A stretch of DNA of 64,000 nucleotides from Aurantiacibacter suaedae (GTDB lineage: Bacteria; Pseudomonadota; Alphaproteobacteria; Sphingomonadales; Sphingomonadaceae), in contig NZ_SKCG01000001.1 of NCBI RefSeq assembly GCF_005434915.1, positions 744,001 to 808,000 of the forward strand, read 5' to 3'. Below, in pieces: positions 8,888 through 17,172 of this stretch (positions within the stretch are counted from its first letter, which is position 1; every line of letters begins with the position of its first letter). The notes below the pieces were generated by a model. It ran no database searches, was not told the DNA's origin, and was given only the letters and a program-made list of their open reading frames with translations. The position numbers and the translations under genes are program-made.

Positions 8888-9394
8888 TCAAAGGTCAGCG
8901 AAGTCGGCGCTAACCACGAGCCGTTCAGCGTTCCACTGGGGCACAGCCTCAGGCCGCATGGGCACCATGAAGCGCTGCGGTTTCTTGCCCTCTTCGGCGG
9001 GGCGTTCGATCTCGATAATGTCGCTGGCGCCAAAGTTCTCGACCGCGACCACGCGGCCCAGAGGCTCACCCGTGTCGGAAACGGCAGGCAGGCCGATCAG
9101 GTCGGCGTGATAGTATTCACCCTCGGCCAGCGGCGGGAGGGCATCGCGCGCCACGGCCAAGACGGTGCCGCGCAGTTTTTCCGCATCGCTGCGGCTGCTG
9201 ACTTCGGCAAAGCGGGCGATTGCCCCGCCCTTCCCATCGTCGCGCAGCTTGGCGAGCGTGAGGGTGCCTTCGTTGAAGGACTTGTGCTGCTTGAGCGAAG
9301 GCAGCCCCTCGCCGAACAGTTTCAGGCGGACCTCGCCCTTAACGCCATGCGCGCCGGCAATGGCGGCAAGGGTGATGGTCTGTGCCTGGCTCAT
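8888..9394 (-). CDS. rimM: Ribosome maturation factor RimM
   Basis: Assists maturation of the 30S head through S19. The ~168-residue product has the N-terminal barrel motif ITLAAIAGAHGVKGEVRLK and a C-terminal PRC-barrel with EYYHADLIGL and VSDTGEPLGRV, ending in the RFMVPM region. The start at MSQAQTI was preferred over one five residues upstream. It follows rpsP by 66 bases, a gap occupied by a palindromic repeat. Confidence 0.95.
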   Translation of the reverse strand: MSQAQTITLAAIAGAHGVKGEVRLKLFGEGLPSLKQHKSFNEGTLTLAKLRDDGKGGAIARFAEVSSRSDAEKLRGTVLAVARDALPPLAEGEYYHADLIGLPAVSDTGEPLGRVVAVENFGASDIIEIERPAEEGKKPQRFMVPMRPEAVPQWNAERLVVSADFADL

Positions 9395-9410
9395 AATTCG
9401 AGAAACCACT

Positions 9411-9450
9411 CCGCTCGCCCCGAGCCATTCAAAGGACTCAGGGCGAGCGG
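9411..9450. repeat. REP-like palindrome between rpsP and rimM
   Basis: A perfect 10-bp inverted repeat (CCGCTCGCCC at 9411-9420 with its complement at 9441-9450) around a 20-base centre that is itself partly palindromic (GAG/CTC). The sequence type, with a CTCAGGGCGAGCGG end, resembles repeated extragenic palindromes common in sphingomonad genomes. There is no T-run on either side, so it is not a simple terminator. It may tune the expression of rimM relative to rpsP. Confidence 0.6.
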
Positions 9451-9460
9451 GTGGACATAA

Positions 9461-9943
9461 TCAGCCTTCCGACTTTTCTTCGGCAGCAGCCTCTTCAGCA
9501 GCCGGAGCTTCCTCAGCGGGCGCCTCTTCAGCGGGCGCTTCTTCAGCCGGAGCGGCAGCAGCGGCCTTCGCCTCTTCCTCGGCAGCCTTGGCTGCTTCCT
9601 CGGCGGCAGCGATCTTGGCGGCCTTCTCTTCAGCGCGTTCCTTGGCGTTTTCGCCCGGCTCGCCCTTCTTCGGGTTGTTCTTGGCTTCGCGCTCAAGGAT
9701 GCCCGCCTTGTCGAGGAAGCGGTGCACGCGGTCGGTCGGCTGGGCGCCAACGCCGAGCCAGTAGCGGATGCGATCCTCGATCAGCTTCACGCGGCCTTCG
9801 TCGTCCTTGGCGAGCAGCGGGTTGTAGGTGCCGACCTGCTCGAGGAACTTGCCGTCACGGGCACGGCGGCTGTCGGCCACCACGATGCGATAGTACGGAC
9901 GCTTCTTGGCGCCACCACGAGCGAGCCGGATTGCAATTGCCAT
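9461..9943 (-). CDS. rpsP: 30S ribosomal protein S16 with Ala/Glu-rich tail
   Basis: S16 is a primary 16S rRNA-binding protein. The N-terminal ~85 residues are classical: [40 protein letters not shown], and [16 protein letters not shown]. The protein is 160 residues, about twice the usual length. Residues ~95-160 form a tail rich in Ala, Glu and Pro with repeated EEAPAEE units, giving a low-complexity acidic extension. It follows ffh in the same operon, 33 bases after the ffh stop. Confidence 0.96.
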   Translation of the reverse strand: MAIAIRLARGGAKKRPYYRIVVADSRRARDGKFLEQVGTYNPLLAKDDEGRVKLIEDRIRYWLGVGAQPTDRVHRFLDKAGILEREAKNNPKKGEPGENAKERAEEKAAKIAAAEEAAKAAEEEAKAAAAAPAEEAPAEEAPAEEAPAAEEAAAEEKSEG

Positions 9944-9976
9944 TGTAGATAACCTTTCTGAATTAAATCTCTGAAA

Positions 9977-11452
9977 TCACTTCTTGTTCATCAAATTCGC
10001 AATGTCGGGTGGAAGGCCGCCGCTGCTGCCACCGGGCAAGCCGCCTGCGCCGCCACCGGCACCGCCACCGCCGAGCATTCCGCCCAGCCCGCCGCCACCG
10101 CCGCCGAACATCGCGGCCAGGCCCTTCAGCCCGCCCATCTTCTTGATCTGCTTCATCGCGCGGCCCATTTCCTGGTGCATCTTGAGGATCTTGTTGACCT
10201 CCTGCACCGAGGTTCCCGATCCCGCCGCAACGCGCTTCTTGCGCTTGGCGTTCAGCAGTTCGGGGCGCGAACGCTCCTTCGGCGTCATCGAGCCGATGAT
10301 CGCATCCATGTGGACCAGCACCTTGTCGTCGACGCCCGAGGACTGCATCGCCGCCTTGGCCTTCTTCATGCCCGGCATCATGCCCGCAAGCATCCCGAGG
10401 CCGCCCATATTCTGCATCTGCTTCAACTGCATACGAAGGTCGTTCAGGTCGAACTTGCCCTTCATCATGCGGTTGGCGAGTTCCTCAGCCTCTTCGGCTT
10501 TGATGTTCTCGGCTGCCTTTTCGACCAGGCTGACCACGTCGCCCATGCCGAGAATACGGTCGGCCATGCGCGAGGGGTGGAACAGCTCGATCGCATCGAG
10601 CTTCTCGCCGGTACCCGCGAACTTGATTGGCTTGCCGGTGACGGCGCGCATCGACAAAGCCGCGCCGCCGCGCGCGTCGCCGTCCATACGGGTAAGCACC
10701 ACGCCGGTAAGCGGCACCTCGTTCGAGAACGACTGTGCAACGTTCACCGCGTCCTGACCGGTGAGCGAATCGACCACCAGCAGCACTTCGGCAGGCGTCG
10801 CCACGCTGGCGACGGCCTTCATCTCGGCCATCAGCGCTTCATCGACATGCAGGCGGCCTGCAGTATCGAGCAGCAGCACGTCGACGTTCTGCAACTTGGC
10901 CGATTCGAGCGCGCGGCGCGCGATATCCACCGGCTGCTGGCCGGCGACGATCGGCAGCGTTGCCACCTCGACCTGCTCGCCCAGGACCTTGAGCTGCTCC
11001 TGCGCCGCCGGACGGTTGACGTCGAGCGAGGCCATCAGGGCCTTCTTGCCCATCTTGGCCTTTATCAGGCGGGCGATCTTGGCCGTGCTGGTGGTCTTAC
11101 CCGAGCCCTGCAAGCCGACCATCATCACCACGGCAGGCGGGCGGACATCGAGGTTCAGCGGGACGGCCTCGCCGCGCTCTGTATCGCCGCCGCCGAGCAT
11201 CGCCACCAGCTCGTCGTTGACGATCTTGATGACCTGCTGACCCGGCGTGACCGACTTGAGGACTTCCTGGCCCACCGCACGTTCGGTGACCTTGGCGATA
11301 AAGTCGCGCGCGACCGGCAGCGCCACGTCGGCTTCGAGCAGGGCGACGCGAACCTCACGCATGGCGTCGCGCACATCCTGTTCGGACAGCGCCCCGCGTC
11401 CGCGCAGGCGGTCAAAGACACCGTTCAACCGATCGGACAGCGTATCGAACAT
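9977..11452 (-). CDS. ffh: Signal recognition particle protein Ffh
   Basis: GTPase of the signal recognition particle that targets nascent membrane proteins to FtsY. In the 491-residue product, the N domain is followed by the G1 loop GLQGSGKTT (113-121), DVNRPAAQEQL, the DTAGRL motif and the TRMDGDARGG region. The methionine-rich M domain follows, with MQNMGGLGMLAGMMPGM. The C-terminal ~45 residues are an unusually Gly-rich tail. MFDTLSDRL is taken as the start; a longer frame adds 12 residues. It heads the ffh-rpsP-rimM-trmD-rplS cluster. Confidence 0.96.
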   Translation of the reverse strand: MFDTLSDRLNGVFDRLRGRGALSEQDVRDAMREVRVALLEADVALPVARDFIAKVTERAVGQEVLKSVTPGQQVIKIVNDELVAMLGGGDTERGEAVPLNLDVRPPAVVMMVGLQGSGKTTSTAKIARLIKAKMGKKALMASLDVNRPAAQEQLKVLGEQVEVATLPIVAGQQPVDIARRALESAKLQNVDVLLLDTAGRLHVDEALMAEMKAVASVATPAEVLLVVDSLTGQDAVNVAQSFSNEVPLTGVVLTRMDGDARGGAALSMRAVTGKPIKFAGTGEKLDAIELFHPSRMADRILGMGDVVSLVEKAAENIKAEEAEELANRMMKGKFDLNDLRMQLKQMQNMGGLGMLAGMMPGMKKAKAAMQSSGVDDKVLVHMDAIIGSMTPKERSRPELLNAKRKKRVAAGSGTSVQEVNKILKMHQEMGRAMKQIKKMGGLKGLAAMFGGGGGGLGGMLGGGGAGGGAGGLPGGSSGGLPPDIANLMNKK

Positions 11453-11512
11453 GCGCGCCACAACTCCAAACTGTGCGCCAGCCCCCAAAACAGATGACGG
11501 GGGCCAAACGCG

Positions 11513-11543
11513 AAAAACGCCGGCGGACGAAACCTCGTCGGCC
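11513..11543 (-). terminator. Possible terminator downstream of tRNA-Ala
   Basis: On the minus strand a hairpin (arms 11522-11530 and 11535-11543, one internal mismatch) is followed a few bases later by T5. It lies between tRNA-Ala and ffh and could stop the tRNA transcript. The imperfect stem and the spacer before the T-run make it a weak call. Confidence 0.35.
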
Positions 11544-11724
11544 AGCGTGGGGCGAACCCCTATGAACCCAATACAATCGGGTATGTTGAGATCCGGTCAG
11601 GATCGAGGCGAAAATGGTGGCTTTCGAGAACCGGAGCGGAGCGGGCTTCTGCCCGTGAGCACCGGAAGCGCAGAAAGCTGCCGTTTGCAGCCCGATAATG
11701 GCCGGATATCGACATATCCGGGAA

Positions 11725-11800
11725 TGGTGGAGCCTAGCGGGATCGAACCGCTGACCTCAACACTGCCAGTGTTGCGCTCTCCCAGCTGAGCTAAGGCCCC
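11725..11800 (-). tRNA. tRNA-Ala(GGC)
   Basis: A 76-base cloverleaf on the minus strand with CCA encoded at 11725-11727. The anticodon loop CTGGCAG gives anticodon GGC (reads GCC). The acceptor stem has a G3:U70 wobble pair, the identity signal for alanyl-tRNA synthetase. The T loop GTTCGATCC is standard. A 7-bp hairpin (11702-11721) lies just beyond its 3' end. Confidence 0.97.
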
Positions 11801-11940
11801 GTTCCATTCAATGCCCCGGTCACTGAGTGCGTCCGGGAGGCAGCCCTCTAGAAGGGTGCTGCCGATTGCGCAAGAGGGTTTTTTGCGTTTCGCTTCTCCC
11901 CGCAGGAAAAGTTTGCTTCGCTCCCCGGGGTAGACGCCCG

Positions 11941-11961
11941 ACCCCGGATCAAGTCCGGGGT
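11941..11961. repeat. REP-like palindrome (ACCCCGGA type)
   Basis: An 8-bp perfect inverted repeat, ACCCCGGA with TCCGGGGT, around a 5-base centre TCAAG. This short palindrome type is widely scattered in intergenic DNA of alphaproteobacteria. No T-run follows it. Confidence 0.55.
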
Positions 11962-12070
11962 GACGAGCATATTGGAGCCGCCGAACTCAACGCTCCGAGC
12001 GAAGCGAAGGCAAGGCCGACTGGCCGCCCGGACCGGCCCCGCAGCGTCGCGGAGGGAACAGCCGGGAGGA

Positions 12071-12092
12071 CGCAGCCCCGGATGGGGCTGCG
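12071..12092 (-). terminator. Hairpin after the FYDLN gene
   Basis: A perfect 9-bp stem (CGCAGCCCC with its complement) and a 4-base loop lie 8 bases after the stop of the minus-strand FYDLN gene. No T-run follows on the minus strand, so it may act as a 3' stabiliser or a weak terminator. Confidence 0.45.
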
Positions 12093-12099
12093 CATAGCT

Positions 12100-12426
12100 T
12101 TAGGTATCATCTTCCTTGTCGTCGTCGCCGGTGGCGACGCCGAGATCATCGTCGCCGCCGAGGTCGACGTCGTTATCGGGCGAATCATCGTCTTCGTCGA
12201 TATCCTCGAGATCGTCATCGTCGCCGCTAAGATCCGAGTCGGCTTCCTTGCCTTCGGTCTTCTTCTCTTCCTCGAACGGAATCGGCTGCTTGGACTTGAG
12301 CACCGGCTCGGGCGTCCATTCGTTGCCGCATTCGATGCAGGTGACCGGGTCTTCCTTGCCCAGATCGTAGAAGCGTTCACCGCACTTGGGGCAGGTGCGC
12401 TTGGAGCCCCATTCTGGCTTGACCAT
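12100..12426 (-). CDS. TIGR02300-type FYDLN acid-tail zinc-ribbon protein
   Basis: A 108-residue alphaproteobacterial family protein. The N-terminus carries a zinc ribbon with two CxxC pairs (CPKC near residue 13 and CIEC near residue 31) around the name-giving GERFYDL segment. The second half is extremely acidic, dominated by Asp and Glu with a few Gly/Ser. The TTG three bases before the ATG is an alternative start. It is transcribed divergently from aroA. The function is unknown; zinc and nucleic-acid or protein binding is only inference. Confidence 0.88.
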   Translation of the reverse strand: MVKPEWGSKRTCPKCGERFYDLGKEDPVTCIECGNEWTPEPVLKSKQPIPFEEEKKTEGKEADSDLSGDDDDLEDIDEDDDSPDNDVDLGGDDDLGVATGDDDKEDDT

Positions 12427-12545
12427 CAAAGTGTCCTTGTCTCGCCCGGATGCAATATAGTGCCGGGTCGGGGTAATCGGGTGACATGTTCCGGGCTGAC
12501 GAAACCAGCTCGGGAATCATTGGCGCAGCGCCTTGCCATAGGGCC

Positions 12546-13937
12546 ATGCCACTGTCAAAGCGGCGCGCAATTCGCCGTAAGTTGTGCAGGATCACCACCA
12601 TTTCAAGCTCAGCCGCTCCCAGCCCGCACCGTTTCACCATATCCGGCCCGCTCACCGGTGCAATCCGCGTTCCGGGCGACAAGTCTATCAGCCACCGTTC
12701 GCTGATGCTCGGCGCGCTGGCGGTGGGCGAAACCCGCGTGACCGGGCTGCTCGAAGGCGAGGACGTGCTCGCCACCGCCGCCGCCATGCGATCGATGGGC
12801 GCAGACATCGTGCGCGAAGAGAGCGGGACGTGGTCCATTCACGGCGTCGGCGTCGGCTCGCTGCTGCAACCCGAGGTGGCAATCGAGATGGGCAACTCAG
12901 GCACCTCCACCCGCCTGCTGATGGGCGTGATCGCCAGCCACGCCATCTCTGCCGTCTTCACCGGCGATGCCAGCTTGTCGAAGCGACCCATGGGCCGCGT
13001 GATAGAGCCGCTTTCACAGATGGGCGCGCAGTTCGACGCCTCTCCGGGAGGCACCCTCCCCTTGCGGCTTCAGGGCGCCTGCCCCGCCGTTCCGATCGAA
13101 TACCGTCTGCCCGTCGCCAGTGCGCAGGTGAAGAGCGCGGTGCTGCTGGCCGGGCTCAACACCGCCGGGATCACCCGCGTGATCGAGCCGGTGATGACGC
13201 GCGACCACTCCGAACGCATGCTGCGCGGCTTCGGCGCCGAACTCACTGTCGAGGAAGTGGATGGAGAGCGCGTGATCGAAATTCGCGGCGAGGCGACGCT
13301 TCAGCCGCAGACCATCGAAGTGCCGGGCGATCCCTCGTCCGCCGCCTTCTTCGTGGTCGCCGCGCTGCTGACCGAGGGCAGCGACCTCATTATCGAGAAC
13401 GTCGGCCTCAACCCGACCCGCGCCGCGCTGCTGGGCGTGCTGCGGCAGATGGGCGGCTCCATCGAGGAGCTGAACCGGCGCGATGTCGGCGGCGAGCCGG
13501 TGGCGGATTTGCGCGTGCGCCACTCGGCGCTCACCGGGATCGATGTCGACCCCGAAGTCGCCCCGAGCATGATCGACGAGTTCCCCGTGCTGTTTGTTGC
13601 CGCAGCGCTGGCCAAGGGCACCACCCGCACCAGCGGCCTTGATGAGCTGCGCGTGAAAGAGAGTGACCGTCTCTCGGCTATGGCCACGGCGCTGACGCTG
13701 GCCGGCGCGCAGGTGGAAGAGGCGGAAGACGGCCTCACCATCCACGGCACGGGCGGCGCCCCGCTCTCCGGCACCCAGGAAGGCGCACGGGTAACCACGC
13801 ATCTCGACCACCGCATCGCGATGAGCATGGCCGTGGCCGGCCTCGCCGCGCGCAATGGCGTGATGCTTGACGACACCTCACCAATCGCCACCAGCTTCCC
13901 GACCTTCATGGCGCTGCTGGAAGAGGCTGCGGCGTGA
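12546..13937 (+). CDS. aroA: 3-phosphoshikimate 1-carboxyvinyltransferase (EPSP synthase)
   Basis: Sixth step of the shikimate pathway: transfers enolpyruvyl from PEP to shikimate 3-phosphate. Seen: IRVPGDKSISHRSLML near the N-terminus (PEP and S3P binding Lys/Arg), EMGNSGTSTRLLMG, a PSMIDEFPVL segment with the catalytic Asp, and ELRVKESDRLSAM. The length is normal for the family. The exact start is uncertain: the conserved protein begins around RFTISGPLTG, so an internal TTG or ATT near 12582-12600 is possible, and a still longer frame starts at 12486. The stop overlaps the next gene by four bases (GTGA). Confidence 0.93.
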   Translation: MPLSKRRAIRRKLCRITTISSSAAPSPHRFTISGPLTGAIRVPGDKSISHRSLMLGALAVGETRVTGLLEGEDVLATAAAMRSMGADIVREESGTWSIHGVGVGSLLQPEVAIEMGNSGTSTRLLMGVIASHAISAVFTGDASLSKRPMGRVIEPLSQMGAQFDASPGGTLPLRLQGACPAVPIEYRLPVASAQVKSAVLLAGLNTAGITRVIEPVMTRDHSERMLRGFGAELTVEEVDGERVIEIRGEATLQPQTIEVPGDPSSAAFFVVAALLTEGSDLIIENVGLNPTRAALLGVLRQMGGSIEELNRRDVGGEPVADLRVRHSALTGIDVDPEVAPSMIDEFPVLFVAAALAKGTTRTSGLDELRVKESDRLSAMATALTLAGAQVEEAEDGLTIHGTGGAPLSGTQEGARVTTHLDHRIAMSMAVAGLAARNGVMLDDTSPIATSFPTFMALLEEAAA

Positions 13938-14188
13938 ACGCGCTCGACGCCTATGCCTATGTCGGCTTTGTCGGCACCGCCTGCATCATCGCGGCCTATT
14001 TCTATTTGACGGCGAGCAATGCGCCCAACCCGTTCCTCGTCCACGGCACCAATTTGGCCGGGGCGGCGCTGCTGACGGTGTCGCTGGTCAGGCACACCAA
14101 CTGGCCCAGCCTCGTGCTCGAAGGCTTCTGGGCCGCCATCGCCATCTGGGGCCTGACCAAGGCCGTTCGCAAGGAGAGAGGCGCATGA
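13934..14188 (+). CDS. CBU_0592-like small membrane protein
   Basis: An 84-residue protein starting with GTG that overlaps the aroA stop. It has three hydrophobic stretches: about residues 7-27, 37-52 and 62-77, ending in a basic tail KAVRKERGA. The layout matches the small CBU_0592-like membrane family. Its own stop overlaps the cmk start (ATGA), so it is translated as part of aroA-cmk. The function is unknown. Confidence 0.75.
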   Translation: MNALDAYAYVGFVGTACIIAAYFYLTASNAPNPFLVHGTNLAGAALLTVSLVRHTNWPSLVLEGFWAAIAIWGLTKAVRKERGA

Positions 14189-14820
14189 TTATCGCAGTCG
14201 ATGGGCCCACCGCCTCGGGCAAGGGCACCGTGTCCAAGGCGCTCGCCGCGCACTTCGGGCTACCGCATCTCGATACCGGTCTGCTCTATCGCGCGGTCGG
14301 CTATCAGGTGTCGCTGAACGGCGGCGATGCCGAAAACCCCGAGGACGCGCTCGCCGCCACCGCTTTCGCTGACGATCTGCTCGATGAGCCCGAGCTGCGC
14401 AGCGAGGAAGTCGGCGGGCTCGCCAGCCGCGTCTCTGTTCACCCTGCGGTGCGCGCGGCGCTGTTCGAACGCCAGCGCGCCTTCGCCACGCAGCCGGGCG
14501 GAGCGGTGCTCGACGGACGCGATATCGGCACGGTGATTGCGCCCGAGGCCGAGGTAAAGCTGTTCATCACCGCCAGCGTGACCGCGCGGGCCAAGCGCCG
14601 CTGGCTCGAAATGACGGGCCGCGAGATCGAAATCTCGCTCGACGAGATCGAGGCGCAGATCGCCCGGCGCGACATGCGCGATCGGCAACGCGAGGATGCG
14701 CCGTTGCGCGCGGCGGAAGGGGCCGTGGTGATCGACACCAGCACGCTCGACAAGGAGGCCTCGATTGCCGCCGCCATCGCCGCCGTCAACGAGGCCACCG
14801 GGCAGACGCCCCGCGCTTGA
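14185..14820 (+). CDS. cmk: Cytidylate kinase
   Basis: Phosphorylates CMP and dCMP. The 211-residue product begins MIIAVDGPTASGKGT with the P-loop at residues 7-15, then LDTGLLYRAVG, the NMP-binding insert, and LDGRDIGTVIAPEA. The lid region RRDMRDRQREDAPLR follows. A GGAGAGAGG ribosome binding site and an ATGA overlap support the start. In many proteobacteria rpsA follows directly; here about 2.7 kb of other genes separates them. Confidence 0.95.
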   Translation: MIIAVDGPTASGKGTVSKALAAHFGLPHLDTGLLYRAVGYQVSLNGGDAENPEDALAATAFADDLLDEPELRSEEVGGLASRVSVHPAVRAALFERQRAFATQPGGAVLDGRDIGTVIAPEAEVKLFITASVTARAKRRWLEMTGREIEISLDEIEAQIARRDMRDRQREDAPLRAAEGAVVIDTSTLDKEASIAAAIAAVNEATGQTPRA

Positions 14821-14874
14821 GCCACGAGGGCATGGCGCCGGTGCAAGCGCAGACCAACAAGATAGTGAAGCGCC

Positions 14875-15717
14875 ATGAATTATCGCCACTCTTTCCATGC
14901 CGGCAACAGCGCCGATGTCGTCAAGCACAGCTTGCTGATCGCACTCATCCAGGCCTTGCAGATCAAGCAAAGCGCGCTGACCCTGATCGACACCCACGCC
15001 GGATGCGGGCTTTACGACCTTCTCGGCGATCAGGCCCAACGCACCGGCGAAGCGGCGCAGGGCGTACTGCGGGCCTTTGCCGATACGAACCCGTTGCTCG
15101 ACGACTATCGCGCCGCCGTTAAGTCGGTGAATGAGGCGGCCAGCCACGGGGACGAGCCGCGCCTCTACCCCGGTTCGCCGCAGGTTATGGCGCAGCTGCT
15201 GCGCCAGCAGGACTTTCTCGTGCTCAACGAGAAACACCCCGAGGACGCCCAAGCCCTGCGCAGTGTGATGCGCAGCACGCCCGCCGCAGTGCATCAGCGC
15301 GACGCCTACGAGTTATGGCTGGCGCTGGTGCCGCCCCGCACCCCGCGCGGCGTGGTGGTGGTCGACCCGCCCTATGAGCAGACCGACGAGCGCGCCCGTA
15401 TCACCACCACCCTCGGCGCCGCTCACCGCAAGTGGGCGCACGGCGTGACGGTGATCTGGTATCCGCTCAAAGAGCGCGCCACGCACACGCGGTGGAAGGA
15501 GCAGCTCGCCAAGCTCGGCATCCCGAAATTTCTTTCGGTCGAGCATTGGCTTTACGACGAAGAACAGCCCGGCATTTACAACGGCGCGGGCTTGTTCATC
15601 GTCAACCCGCCCTATGCCTTCACACAGGCGCTGCCGCCGATGCTGGAGGCCCTACGCGCTGCACTGGCACCGGAGGGGCACCGGGGGAAGCTTACGGCCG
15701 ACTGGTTGAGTGAATAA
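14875..15717 (+). CDS. rlmJ: 23S rRNA (adenine2030-N6)-methyltransferase RlmJ
   Basis: Methylates A2030 of 23S rRNA. The 280-residue protein opens with the family hallmark MNYRHSFHAGNSADVVKH, contains LIDTHAGCGLYDL (SAM motif I), LYPGSPQVMAQLLR, and the N6-adenine methyltransferase motif IV VVDPPYEQTDE. The C-terminal GIYNGAGLFIVNPPY is also typical. It starts 54 bases after cmk. Confidence 0.94.
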   Translation: MNYRHSFHAGNSADVVKHSLLIALIQALQIKQSALTLIDTHAGCGLYDLLGDQAQRTGEAAQGVLRAFADTNPLLDDYRAAVKSVNEAASHGDEPRLYPGSPQVMAQLLRQQDFLVLNEKHPEDAQALRSVMRSTPAAVHQRDAYELWLALVPPRTPRGVVVVDPPYEQTDERARITTTLGAAHRKWAHGVTVIWYPLKERATHTRWKEQLAKLGIPKFLSVEHWLYDEEQPGIYNGAGLFIVNPPYAFTQALPPMLEALRAALAPEGHRGKLTADWLSE

Positions 15718-15977
15718 GATAGACGATCGGCCCTTCTCATGCAGGAGGCGCTGGCGCGGTTTAGGTTGCAAAGAAGCCGTCTTCTGCCCGCCCCGTTGTT
15801 CACGATAAGCGTCGTTCGTTGGGTACTCCGTTTCAACGCTCACTGACCGCCCTAATTGCAGCCATCCAACCACTTACTTGCGGAGCTCTTGAGCGGTCTG
15901 GCTGCCTAGCATTTAGCTGTCGAAAAGCAGCCTGGCAGAAAACGATGATATTGTTGACGTTGCGTGAGAGCAGGTGA
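15718..15977. other. Intergenic region without recognised gene
   Basis: About 260 bases between convergent genes. No frame with a ribosome binding site, no clear terminator and no RNA gene seen. It looks like degenerate non-coding DNA. Confidence 0.4.
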
Positions 15978-16544
15978 TTAACCGCCCATGCTGAACATCG
16001 CAGATGCCAAAACTTGGACGCGATCAAGGCGCTGTCCCGGCCCGTTGGCCCGGCTGACCACCATAGAAAAGGCGGGATCCTCACGGCTGCGGTAAAGCGT
16101 CGAAGCCATTTCGCCGCGAGAGTTTTCTTCTATCTCTTCCCAGCGGCTCTGGAAGTCTGCGCTGTCAAGCAGAGTCTCGACTACAGGCTGTAGATCGCTG
16201 CCGCCGCCTCCGGTGATATGGCACATCGGAATCTGATCGGAGACGACCAAAATATATCCGGCATTTACAGTCGAGTTGATGCGCCAATAATGGTTTCCGG
16301 CTCTCAGTTCTCTAGGCGGAAGAGCGGCTTCATCCACTCTCTCCACCAACCCCATCTGATCGCCAAGACCCACTGCCGATAGGAAGGGCTCAAGTCCTTC
16401 TGCCCAGCTCGCAGGATTCAGCACCCACTCTTCACATCCGCGCAGTGCGGCAGCGAGACCTTTCTCCAAATCCGATTGAGCATTTGCGGGGACCGCTGCG
16501 GCAAGCCCTGCCAGCGCCAACCCGAGCCTTGTAACTTTCTGCAT
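15978..16544 (-). CDS. Exported protein of unknown function
   Basis: A 188-residue protein with a signal peptide (MQKVTRLGLALAGLAAAVPANAQ, cleavage expected after ANA). A strong ribosome binding site (GAGGAGGGG) precedes the ATG; the 34 extra upstream residues of the open frame lack coding character. The mature part contains two or three cysteines (LRGCEEW, IPMCHITGG) and YRSREDPAFSMVV, with no family I can name. It is probably periplasmic. It converges on rlmJ and follows the DUF962 gene on the same strand. Confidence 0.75.
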   Translation of the reverse strand: MQKVTRLGLALAGLAAAVPANAQSDLEKGLAAALRGCEEWVLNPASWAEGLEPFLSAVGLGDQMGLVERVDEAALPPRELRAGNHYWRINSTVNAGYILVVSDQIPMCHITGGGGSDLQPVVETLLDSADFQSRWEEIEENSRGEMASTLYRSREDPAFSMVVSRANGPGQRLDRVQVLASAMFSMGG

Positions 16545-16674
16545 TTGCCCCCTCCTCGATGCGCCCGGATTAACCCAAAAAACCGACACTTCCCACCCTA
16601 ATCCCTGCCAAAGACGCCCTCGCCGGCCTTTCTTGAAACCAGACACACACGGTCAGAAACTTACTCGCAACCCC

Positions 16675-17172
16675 CTACCCCTCCCGCTCGATCTCAGCCT
16701 TCAGCTCCCCGCACAGGCCCAACGCAAACGCTGCCTCTGCCGTGACGAACAGCGGCCCCGTGAGCAGCGAGCGCAGGTCGTCGACGAAGGCCGGTTTGCG
16801 CCCCTCGAAATGGTGGCCGAGAAACTGCAACGCCCAGCCCACCACGAACAGCCCTATCCCGCTACCCAGCCACACAGATGTTTCCATCTGCGCGATCTCC
16901 AGCCCCAATCGCGCCATGCCGACCAGCACCAACGCCAGCGCCCCGCCGAGCAGTTTATCAAGCTTGAGATAGTAGAGCGCTGCCGCCGCAGTGGCGATCA
17001 CCGCCGGGGTCAGGGTGAAGCCGGGTAGCTCCCAGACCGGGCGCGACAGCAATATCTCCACCGCCAGCACAATCATGGGAATGCCCAGCACATGGGTCGC
17101 CACATTGCGCCGGTCGCAGTGATATTGCCGATAGCGTGAGAGAGCTTCGACCAGGGGAGCATGGGTTGTCAT
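16675..17172 (-). CDS. DUF962/Mpo1-like membrane protein
   Basis: A 165-residue protein of the YGL010w/Mpo1-like family; the yeast relative is an iron-dependent 2-hydroxy fatty-acid dioxygenase of the ER. Family features seen are YRQYHCDRRNVATHVLGIPMI (about residues 14-34, with conserved His residues) and LQFLGHHFEGRKPAFVDDL, plus four hydrophobic helices. The chemical role of the bacterial proteins is inferred from yeast only. The open frame extends far upstream, antisense to rpsA, but the ATG at 17172 gives the normal family length. Confidence 0.85.
   Translation of the reverse strand: MTTHAPLVEALSRYRQYHCDRRNVATHVLGIPMIVLAVEILLSRPVWELPGFTLTPAVIATAAAALYYLKLDKLLGGALALVLVGMARLGLEIAQMETSVWLGSGIGLFVVGWALQFLGHHFEGRKPAFVDDLRSLLTGPLFVTAEAAFALGLCGELKAEIEREG

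Larger units (their letters stand above)
11801..12099. other. Intergenic region between tRNA-Ala and the FYDLN protein gene
   Basis: No convincing gene. The segment contains likely promoter DNA for the minus-strand tRNA, a REP-like palindrome at 11941-11961 and a 9-bp hairpin at 12071-12092 just downstream of the FYDLN gene. Confidence 0.5.

Noticed and set aside
10175-11497. 440-residue plus-strand frame over ffh
   Set aside because: Antisense shadow; Ffh on the other strand has every GTPase and M-domain motif.
15718-15977. Search for a terminator or small gene after rlmJ
   Set aside because: No stem followed by a T-run and no frame with a ribosome binding site found.
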